64,000 nt of DNA, taken from a virus. Shown one piece after another: positions 57,868 to 64,000 of the stretch (the stretch's first letter is position 1; every line of letters begins with the position of its first letter). The translations under genes were made by a program, and so were the position numbers. The stretch is taken from positions 1 through 64,000 of the IMG/VR virus record IMGVR_UViG_3300046352_000068, one strand, 5' to 3'. The notes beneath the pieces are model-generated. The model ran no database searches, was not told the origin of the DNA, and was given only the letters and a program-made list of their open reading frames with translations.

Positions 57868-58189
57868 CTACTTCTTCTACAATAGGCTCAGGAGTTGGTT
57901 CAGGAGGAACCGGAGGGATGAAGTCTCCTGTAATAGTAAGGTTTAACTGCTCTGCTATCCACTCCCAAGCAAAAACGTCACTCTGCCATTCAGCATAAGC
58001 CTCGCCTGTCATATTCAGGTTGCCTTGAGCAAGTTGTGCACCTACACTACCACTTTCGGTTGTAGCAAATAATCCGTACCAAAAAGTAGCGGATGTGTTA
58101 AGCGTTACATTAACTGCATAACAGTTCAGGATAGTCGCTTGTTGTACTGTACCATTGTCCCAAATTGAGACTGCTTCGATAGTTTTCAT
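57842..58189 (-). CDS. Putative tail-fibre accessory protein (115 residues)
   Basis: Beta-rich N-terminal half (AVSIWDNGTVQQATILNCYAV, SATFWYGLFA) with an aromatic block FAWEWIAEQLNLTI and a Pro/Glu-rich C-terminal tail (PPVPPEPTPEPIVEE). Lies in the fibre cluster. It may be a fibre cap or assembly protein; assigned by position. Confidence 0.55.
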   Translation of the reverse strand: MKTIEAVSIWDNGTVQQATILNCYAVNVTLNTSATFWYGLFATTESGSVGAQLAQGNLNMTGEAYAEWQSDVFAWEWIAEQLNLTITGDFIPPVPPEPTPEPIVEEVVASEEPIA

Positions 58190-58218
58190 TTATATATTTT
58201 TTTTAAAATTACTAAAAA

Positions 58219-58653
58219 TTAAGGACAATACGTTTGTCCTGATACGATTTGTATTGATCCGTTATATCCTGCAGGCAAAGTAGTTTGATTAATTCCATTA
58301 TAATAATAGAATACAGGACTACCACTAGGTAATACATAACGTTGACCTGTTCCCAATACAGGAGTAATTTTTGTCCACGCAGCAGGGCCACCTGAACAAT
58401 GATTAAGTTGATAATAAGTGTAAGCAGATGCTACCAAATTACTCTTAACAACTAATTGATTATCTGTTTTACCAGCTAATGGAGCTGTTTGAATATCGAC
58501 AGTTGTTAGTGCACCTAACTTAGTTATCTCCCTATTGCTAGGTATTCCTGGAGGAGGTATTATACCAATCTGTATGAATACATTATTATTTACTGCATCC
58601 TGAAGATTAGCCCAACTCACACATTGATTACTTGCTATTCCTGCCCAAGACAT
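58219..58653 (-). CDS. Small structural protein with shared C-terminal module
   Basis: A 144-residue protein. The last 65 residues (TYYQLNHCSGG, QRYVLPSGSPVFYYYNG, YNGSIQIV ending in CP) are homologous to the C-terminus of the 1380-residue tail protein (RRYVLPFPTTTFYTYTG, NGSIQITAFYGCP). The N-terminal part has SWAGIASNQCVSWANLQDAV. The module is probably a binding or trimerising unit exchanged between tail proteins. It starts 1 base after the fibre stop. Confidence 0.65.
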   Translation of the reverse strand: MSWAGIASNQCVSWANLQDAVNNNVFIQIGIIPPPGIPSNREITKLGALTTVDIQTAPLAGKTDNQLVVKSNLVASAYTYYQLNHCSGGPAAWTKITPVLGTGQRYVLPSGSPVFYYYNGINQTTLPAGYNGSIQIVSGQTYCP

Positions 58654-58654
58654 A

Positions 58655-61600
58655 TTAGTTTAGTTTTGCTTCTAGTTCTTTTACCTTTTGCTCCAAAAAT
58701 TGCACCTTAGCAACTAAAACCTCACGATAAGAAAGACTTAATAATCCATCAGTTCCTTTGCTTACTGCACTTGGTAGTATTCCTTGTACATCTTGTGCAA
58801 AATATCCAAGTTCCTCTATACCATTCTTAGTGTACAACTTAGCTACAACAGATTCAATGCCTTTTGTTTGATAGTTATCTTCAATTAAAGTCTTGATGGT
58901 AGCATCTGATGTTTCAAAATATGCTACTCCATAATAATTTCCATTATCAATATATGCCTGTCTTAATAATACACCCGGTTGTTTTTTGTAAAAATTAAAT
59001 ATTCCACCATATTCATAGAATGACATTTGGTCTCCTGCTGTAACACTATAATCTCCTGCTGCTGCAGGTATCCCTCGCAAAATTAATCCGTGATACATAT
59101 CGCCTGCTCCTGCAATGTTTGCATACGCATTACCTTGATTTAACATTATTGTAGGAACTGAAGTTGCTGCAGCAGGCGTAAATCTACCCCATCCATTTAC
59201 ATCTAATTTCCAACCACTATCCGTAGTGGTGCCTATTAGGAAGTTACCACTATTAAAATATGAAGCCCCATTAGCAGTTATATATATAGTGTTTGATTGA
59301 GCTTCATTGTATAAATATAATTGTGCAGGGTCAGCAGCTCCTCCCGGATTAAAGAACAACCTATTTTCGTTGCCATCACCATTAGTTGTCTTAACCTTAA
59401 ATTGTCCGTGAACAGCTAATACAGCATCAGGCGCCGTCGTTCCGATGCCTACGTTGCCAGAGGATGTAAAAGTCAATATATCACTTGATGTACTAAAGTT
59501 TCTAATACTACCATAAGCAGCTCCACTTGGTGTAAATAAAGAATAATATCTTACATTCCCATCGCCAAAAATTATATTATGCGCCCCTCCATTTTGAGCA
59601 AATAATACACCGGTTGAAACCGCATCAATAGCCCTACCACCACTATTATTAAATATATTGTTTCCGTTAGTAGTAACACTACTCGAAAACGTGGCTGCGC
59701 CTGTTGTTCCTAATGTTAATGACAATGTCCCATCATTAACATAAAAATAATGCCCTAACCCTAATTCTGCTGCATAAGCCATATTTCTGTCTGTGTTTCC
59801 TAACGCAGAACCTCTAACGCTTATAAATCCACTTGTTACACCATTTTGTCTGATTGACAAAATTCCACCACCTGTTGTTCCTGTATTGTCTGCAATAAAA
59901 ATTCCATTGTATGCTGCACTCCCTTTTGATGTTACTCCATTTATAAACCTTCCTGTACCATTAACATCTAGCTTGTAGCCTGCGTTAGTAATTGTACTGC
60001 TTGTTATGAGCACATTGCCATCCGAAAAAATACGCATTTTTTCACTAATAGCAAAAGATGAATTTGTAGCCGCAGTAAAAAATCTTATAACATTATCATT
60101 AGCAGCATTTGCAGAACCTGATGCAGATATAATTAATCCATCTCCACCTGTACCAATAGCCATTTCACTAGTATTGCTAGTAGAGTGTAAAACTATTCCC
60201 GGTACTGTTGCACCCCCAATATCTAATATTTTATTAATTCCAACTGAAGATTGACTTGGTGTAACTCCTAATCCTAAATTGCCTGAAGGATTTATGATAA
60301 GCCTTGAAGTTAAATCACCTCCATTTGCTCTTGTTACAAAACTTAATCCATAGCCATAATCACCATCAGTTCCATTTGCTTTAAATGAACTTATACCTGC
60401 TGCATCAACAAGTGTTGTGCCTGTATAAACTCCTCTAAATAATATACCACCACCATTACCTGCTGCTACTGCTGAATTGTCTGCAATACTTATATTATAT
60501 CTTGCAGCATTATTTGTTGCAGCAGTACTTATAAAACTTGCACTTGTTCCACTCAATGCTCTACTAATTAAAGTAACAGTTGTTCCATCATCAGTAATAG
60601 CACTATTCCCTATTGTACTTGCACCTGTAAACTTAGGTAGGTAGTTGGTTGTTCCTGACCCTGTAATCTGACCAACTGGAGTTGTTCCTGATGATCCTGA
60701 GGTGCCATTAACACCTGACGTGCCTGATGTACCGTTAACTCCACTAGTACCATTAACACCTGAAGTTCCGTTGATGCCTGATGTTCCAGATACACCTGAC
60801 GTACCGCTTGCTCCTGAGCTACCACTAGTTCCGCTAACTCCTGATGTGCCACTGCTACCGCTTACCCCACTTGTACCATCTACTCCTGACGTTCCACTCA
60901 CGCCTGACGTACCACTAACTCCGCTAGTACCATCAATACCTGATGTACCTGCAGTTCCAGATGTTCCATCTATCCCACTTGTACCAGCTGTACCTGATGA
61001 TCCGCTTGAACCAGATGTACCTGATGTACCACTAACACCACTCGTCCCTGATGCGGCAGCAATTGATGTAGTAACATATGAGTACTCACTATCTTCTGTG
61101 TACCACTCTGCAGTTTTTGCAGTGCTTACATTATTGTTATAGTAAATCTTAACAATCATTCTGTCAGTTGCAGAGATTGTCGTGTGTGGAAAAACAAAGT
61201 CTACGGTAGTCTCTGCAATAACACCTATTCCAAACCAAGCCAAAAGAACTACAGACGAAGTAGCTAATGTCCCGTAAGGTGTGCCTGTTGAGTCAGCAAG
61301 TTGTAATGTTACATAAACTTGTATATTGTCATTATCCTGAGGCTTTAATGTATGTAGATGAAATCTTTGTACGCCTGATGGGATAATAGTAAATCCTAAT
61401 TGCTCTGTTATAAATTGTTGAACCAACACATTTTGTTGGTTACCAGCCATATTAACAGTTATTGTCTGTAATCCTGCAAATGTGGGTTCAGTAGATAATA
61501 CTTTATATGGAGAAATAGAAGAAGATTGACTATTATTAAAATAGTAAACACGGCCACCACTAACACCATCAACCCCTGAAGTACCTCCTGTACCCGATGT

Positions 61601-62647
61601 GCCTGTTGTACCTGAGGTTCCTGCAGTACCACTAGTACCTGTAGTTCCTGATGTGCCACCTGTACCGTCAGTGCCTGATGTAGCTGACGTGCCCGATGTA
61701 CCATTGGTTCCACTAGTGCCATCAATTCCTGATGTACCGTTTATCCCTGATGTGCCATCAATACCGCTTGTCCCACTGCTTCCTGACATACCTGATGTAC
61801 CAGCAGAACCATTAGTTCCACTTGTACCACCTGTGCCATCTGTTCCTGAGCTACCACTAGTCCCATCTATACCATCAATACCTGACGTACCTGATGTACC
61901 ACGTGTTCCTGATGTTCCTCCTGTGCCATCAGTTCCTGAAGAACCCGATGTACCTGAGCTTCCTGATGTACCAGTAGTGCCTGAAGATCCTGATGTACCT
62001 GATGTTCCATCTATTGCTGAAGTTCCGCTAGTACCTGTTGTCCCTGATGACCCACTTGTTCCATCTGTACCACTAGTACCTGATGAGCCAGAACTTCCGC
62101 TTGAACCAGACGTACCTGTAGTACCTGATGTACCTGACTCTCCTGAGAATAAGCCAAAAGTAACAGACTCATCTTCATTTATGATACCTGAATTACCTTG
62201 TAAGAATGTTAAGTCTAAGAAATAGTAATCACCGGTATGAACAACAGCATCAACTCTATATAATGCATATTCACTAGGGAATCCTGGACGATTAACAAGT
62301 AAGATTCTATTTAACCAAACTTCTTCAATAAATACGCCTGGCTCTGTATTAGCAAGGGTTAAGAAAGAAACCTTGATAGTTCCTGCAAGAGCGATAACAT
62401 CTACTGTATCAAATGGATGGCCAACTAATTCGAATGTCTTTGCAGGCTGAGATTCTGTCGGGGCATACATTCTGTATGTCCAGTTAAAGTTACCTGTATC
62501 AATAATACCTACCCGATTGAAATAATCGGCAATATCATTGGTAGTGAAATTCTTAGTTGTCTTGTATTCTGTGTTCCAGTCTGAACCGATAACTCTATCA
62601 AGTCCTGTAACATAGGTATCAATGCTGTAAGTGCTAATCCGGGCCAA
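58655..62647 (-). CDS. Collagen-like tail fibre with S74 intramolecular chaperone
   Basis: A 1330-residue fibre. Residues 1-165 form an attachment domain. Two collagen-like blocks of Gly-X-Y repeats rich in GTSG/SGTSG span about 169-362 and 532-656, separated by a jelly-roll-like domain (about 365-530). A beta-helical shaft runs to about 1240. The end has the peptidase S74 chaperone: SDATIK (self-cleavage Ser-Asp...Lys, near 1248), ELGYFAQDVQGILP and a coiled coil. Start is TTG 62647; no ATG fits. The Thr/Ser-dense repeats are candidate glycosylation sites. Confidence 0.9.
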   Translation of the reverse strand: MARISTYSIDTYVTGLDRVIGSDWNTEYKTTKNFTTNDIADYFNRVGIIDTGNFNWTYRMYAPTESQPAKTFELVGHPFDTVDVIALAGTIKVSFLTLANTEPGVFIEEVWLNRILLVNRPGFPSEYALYRVDAVVHTGDYYFLDLTFLQGNSGIINEDESVTFGLFSGESGTSGTTGTSGSSGSSGSSGTSGTDGTSGSSGTTGTSGTSAIDGTSGTSGSSGTTGTSGSSGTSGSSGTDGTGGTSGTRGTSGTSGIDGIDGTSGSSGTDGTGGTSGTNGSAGTSGMSGSSGTSGIDGTSGINGTSGIDGTSGTNGTSGTSATSGTDGTGGTSGTTGTSGTAGTSGTTGTSGTGGTSGVDGVSGGRVYYFNNSQSSSISPYKVLSTEPTFAGLQTITVNMAGNQQNVLVQQFITEQLGFTIIPSGVQRFHLHTLKPQDNDNIQVYVTLQLADSTGTPYGTLATSSVVLLAWFGIGVIAETTVDFVFPHTTISATDRMIVKIYYNNNVSTAKTAEWYTEDSEYSYVTTSIAAASGTSGVSGTSGTSGSSGSSGTAGTSGIDGTSGTAGTSGIDGTSGVSGTSGVSGTSGVDGTSGVSGSSGTSGVSGTSGSSGASGTSGVSGTSGINGTSGVNGTSGVNGTSGTSGVNGTSGSSGTTPVGQITGSGTTNYLPKFTGASTIGNSAITDDGTTVTLISRALSGTSASFISTAATNNAARYNISIADNSAVAAGNGGGILFRGVYTGTTLVDAAGISSFKANGTDGDYGYGLSFVTRANGGDLTSRLIINPSGNLGLGVTPSQSSVGINKILDIGGATVPGIVLHSTSNTSEMAIGTGGDGLIISASGSANAANDNVIRFFTAATNSSFAISEKMRIFSDGNVLITSSTITNAGYKLDVNGTGRFINGVTSKGSAAYNGIFIADNTGTTGGGILSIRQNGVTSGFISVRGSALGNTDRNMAYAAELGLGHYFYVNDGTLSLTLGTTGAATFSSSVTTNGNNIFNNSGGRAIDAVSTGVLFAQNGGAHNIIFGDGNVRYYSLFTPSGAAYGSIRNFSTSSDILTFTSSGNVGIGTTAPDAVLAVHGQFKVKTTNGDGNENRLFFNPGGAADPAQLYLYNEAQSNTIYITANGASYFNSGNFLIGTTTDSGWKLDVNGWGRFTPAAATSVPTIMLNQGNAYANIAGAGDMYHGLILRGIPAAAGDYSVTAGDQMSFYEYGGIFNFYKKQPGVLLRQAYIDNGNYYGVAYFETSDATIKTLIEDNYQTKGIESVVAKLYTKNGIEELGYFAQDVQGILPSAVSKGTDGLLSLSYREVLVAKVQFLEQKVKELEAKLN

Positions 62648-62654
62648 AGTTTTT

Positions 62655-62677
62655 CAAATTTAGTTTTGGCAAATTTA
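62655..62677 (-). promoter_or_regulatory. Two -7 boxes upstream of the fibre gene
   Basis: TAAATTTG occurs twice on the minus strand (62677-62670 and 62662-62655), 15 bases apart, in the 37-base gap before the TTG start of the fibre. A TTG lies 17 bases upstream of the nearer box. Either could drive the fibre with little or no leader. Confidence 0.5.
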
Positions 62678-62684
62678 CGCAATT

Positions 62685-63215
62685 TTATAGATACTTATTG
62701 ACTATGCCATTATCTCTTTCATATTTGCACCTAGCAGCATAAGCATCTTCTTCGGTTAAGAAATGGCCAATTGTTTTTTGTTTTTGATTAATACATATTG
62801 AAGCCGTAAATCTTTGCTTTGCTTTTATCCAACTAACACCCGTGTATTTGCTTGTTGTTTTGGTTTTATCAAATCGGTGGCAATTATTTTCTTGCATTGA
62901 TACCCATTCTAAATTAGAATAATGGTTGTTTAATCTATTACCATCTAAATGGTTTACAAAGTCACGACCTTCTTCTCTCGGTATAAATGCTTCAGCAACT
63001 AATCTATGAATAGAGTACTTAATTGGTTTTCCTCCATTTCTTAGTGAAATTCTAGTGTAACCAACATTACTAATAAAAGGAGTTAGCTCCTTTCCTGTTA
63101 TAGGATATATAGATCCATCAGATCTCTTATATTTTCTATCCAATGATTTAACTTTTCCACTTTCGCTAACTATAAAGTGTCCTTCATAGCCAACAACATC
63201 TTTCCAATCTTCCAT
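62685..63215 (-). CDS. HNH homing endonuclease with AP2 domain
   Basis: A 176-residue protein from ATG 63215; the longer frame to 63233 reads into the leader. NUMOD4-like GYEGHFIVSESGKVKSLDRK, HNH core IHRLVAEAF then VNHLDGNRLNNHYSNLEWV, AP2-type KYTGVSWIKAKQRFTASICI ending NKYL. It follows the copy-b pseudoknot leader and lies between lysis and fibre genes. Confidence 0.88.
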   Translation of the reverse strand: MEDWKDVVGYEGHFIVSESGKVKSLDRKYKRSDGSIYPITGKELTPFISNVGYTRISLRNGGKPIKYSIHRLVAEAFIPREEGRDFVNHLDGNRLNNHYSNLEWVSMQENNCHRFDKTKTTSKYTGVSWIKAKQRFTASICINQKQKTIGHFLTEEDAYAARCKYERDNGIVNKYL

Positions 63216-63219
63216 ATAA

Positions 63220-63312
63220 AAACAAAACCCCAACGTGTAGGACCGTCGGGGTTGTTTAGTTTTTCAACTATTTAAAACGAATATTAGGTCCTACACTAAC
63301 ACTCGCTTTATT
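63220..63312 (-). ncRNA. Pseudoknot leader, copy b (HNH gene)
   Basis: Minus strand: stem 1 GTGTAGGACC (63296-63287) pairs with GGTCCTACAC (63244-63235), 10 perfect pairs. Stem 2 AACCCCGAC (63253-63245) pairs with GTTGGGGTT (63234-63226), 9 pairs with one G-U. If all pairs form there are no bases left between stems, so some end pairs must open. TTGTTTTTAT follows and leads to ATG 63215. Loop 1 holds GAAAAAC as in the other copies. Confidence 0.6.
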
Positions 63313-63318
63313 ACATCA

Positions 63319-63349
63319 CAAATATAAAAATAAATTACTTAAGAACCAA
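63319..63349 (-). promoter_or_regulatory. Promoter for leader b
   Basis: On the minus strand TTG (63349-63347), a 20-base spacer and TATATTTG (63326-63319) match the Bacteroidota promoter, 22 bases upstream of stem 1. It partly overlaps the 3' end of the spanin gene. Confidence 0.6.
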
Positions 63350-63784
63350 GAATTTAAAATAAGCATATAATACAATAATAGCCGACTCTATTAGTATAAC
63401 TATAATAGCCCATGTTGGGACCATGTATCTAATTGTGTCTACACTATCTATACTTACTTTTGATTCGCTTTTATTTCTATACTTATCTTCATACACATGA
63501 GCGATTGAATCAATGTCCACTGTGGCCTCAATCTTGCCACGTACAGAGCGAATTACTACTTGCCCTTGTGGTATCTTAATCTTGCTATAGAACGTGCTTA
63601 AAATGCCAGAAGAATCGCACGGATTCTCAATTGTTAGCGTGTCGTGTACGGCCTGAAATATCTTTTCTGTACGTGTAGTTTTGAACGTATCTACACGTAT
63701 AACTTCTTTGTACTCAGTCACCGTTTTTGTTTGACGGCAGGAAACTGTTATAATTAACAATAATAAGAAAAGTATCTTTTTCAT
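63335..63784 (-). CDS. Probable unimolecular spanin (u-spanin)
   Basis: A 149-residue protein. The N-terminal lipoprotein signal (KKILFLLLLIITVSC) has a lipobox Cys16, followed by a Thr/Lys-rich periplasmic region with a coiled helix and a C-terminal membrane helix (AIIVILIESAIIVLYAYF, about 126-143). A lipoprotein anchor in the outer membrane and a C-terminal inner-membrane span is the design of phage u-spanins, which fuse the two membranes in lysis. It starts at the stop of the M15 endolysin (TAATG). Confidence 0.8.
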   Translation of the reverse strand: MKKILFLLLLIITVSCRQTKTVTEYKEVIRVDTFKTTRTEKIFQAVHDTLTIENPCDSSGILSTFYSKIKIPQGQVVIRSVRGKIEATVDIDSIAHVYEDKYRNKSESKVSIDSVDTIRYMVPTWAIIVILIESAIIVLYAYFKFLVLK

Positions 63785-64000
63785 TAACTTACAAGTTTTT
63801 CATTTCCTTTATATGGAACATATGAGGTTTTAGTGCCGTTCTTTGTAGCAATTAAAATCTCATTCTTATTTAAGCCTTCACCATAAGCCACGTGAACCCA
63901 TCCCAGCTTTCCTTTCTCAGGAAACTCTGCAATTAATTGCTTGAATTTCAGGTTATCTTTAATCCAGTGAAAAATTTGATTATTAGTAACTCCTGACGTA
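63784..64000 (-). CDS. Peptidase M15-like endolysin, C-terminal part
   Basis: The frame is open from the right edge to TAA at 63784 (72 residues visible). It contains IFHWIKDNLKFKQLIAEFP and GWVHVAYGEGLNKNE, the C-terminal 'W.HV.y' metal-ligand motif of M15 D-Ala-D-Ala-type peptidases used as endolysins in Bacteroidota phages. The N-terminal catalytic residues lie outside the window. It overlaps the spanin ATG by 1 base, so the two form a lysis cassette. Confidence 0.75.
   Translation of the reverse strand, partial: TSGVTNNQIFHWIKDNLKFKQLIAEFPEKGKLGWVHVAYGEGLNKNEILIATKNGTKTSYVPYKGNEKLVS

Noticed and set aside
60680-62140. Repeated short units that could suggest a CRISPR array or satellite
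   Set aside because: The repeats keep the 9-base Gly-X-Y coding period in the fibre frame, with no fixed repeats and unique spacers.
61599-62225. Long plus-strand frame of Val-Pro-Asp repeats (also 60702-61142)
   Set aside because: It is the complement of the Gly-Thr-Ser codon repeats of the collagen-like fibre; the regular codon usage creates an open antisense frame.
1-64000. DNA polymerase, integrase and RNA polymerase genes
   Set aside because: No recognisable motifs for these were found in any large frame, so none is claimed; they may lie outside the window.

Overview
The window is part of the genome of a double-stranded DNA tailed phage, most likely short-tailed (podovirus-like), that infects a member of the Bacteroidota. 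Three things point to the host: many intergenic regions carry the Bacteroidota-type promoter -7 box TAnnTTTG, sometimes with a TTG element 19-21 bases upstream; the primase has a VirE/BT4734-type N-terminus; and the tail protein carries a BACON domain. The large terminase, the roughly 800-residue portal, the major capsid protein, two adaptor-like proteins and the 1380-residue BACON-containing tail protein, together with two gene blocks on opposite strands, resemble crAss-like phages (Crassvirales). That placement is inference. No DNA polymerase is visible, so the genome extends beyond the window.

Layout. (1) 1-4.5 kb, mostly minus strand: small genes, a degenerate tRNA-like gene, and a phage chaperonin pair in the order groEL then groES, led by an unrecognised gene with a structured 5' leader. 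(2) 4.5-5.1 kb: a divergent control region with paired palindromes. (3) 5.1-29.3 kb, plus strand: the early/replication block. It holds about 25 small overlapping genes, then a recombination set (Sak-type annealing protein, PD-(D/E)XK nuclease, SSB-like protein), primase-helicase, PP-loop ATPase, two phosphoesterases, SF2 helicase, VRR-NUC nuclease, class I ribonucleotide reductase (nrdB, nrdA), MazG-like pyrophosphohydrolase, RNA ligase and a Dps-like protein. (4) A two-way terminator at 29.35 kb separates this from (5) 29.4-54.8 kb, minus strand: the virion block. Its reading order is small terminase candidate, TerL, portal, scaffold, capsid, connectors, tail/BACON protein, ejection proteins and a 1884-residue polyvalent protein. 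(6) 54.8-57.4 kb, plus strand: an HNH gene and a two-domain glycosyltransferase. (7) 57.4-64 kb, minus strand: a collagen-like tail fibre with a self-cleaving S74 chaperone, accessory proteins, a spanin and the end of an M15 endolysin.

The most unusual signal is a family of about 80-100-base leaders (3.9, 28.4, 44.9 and 63.3 kb, plus a weaker one at 26.8 kb). Each has its own TAnnTTTG box, then two interleaved stems whose sequences differ completely between copies while pairing is kept (H-type pseudoknot), then a U-rich tract that in four copies runs into a start codon. Three of these precede AP2-type HNH endonuclease genes and one precedes the chaperonin operon. Six HNH genes are present; five end exactly on, or a few bases inside, the start of the next essential gene. 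One, at the helicase start, leaves a diverged duplicate of the helicase 5' end upstream.

Other points of interest are a duplicated A+T-rich element at 4.1 and 14.2 kb (possible origins), a run of tiny membrane proteins at 8.2-8.9 kb, a TibC-like O-heptosyltransferase close to a Gly-Thr-Ser-rich fibre, and a two-domain GroES-like protein in the packaging region.
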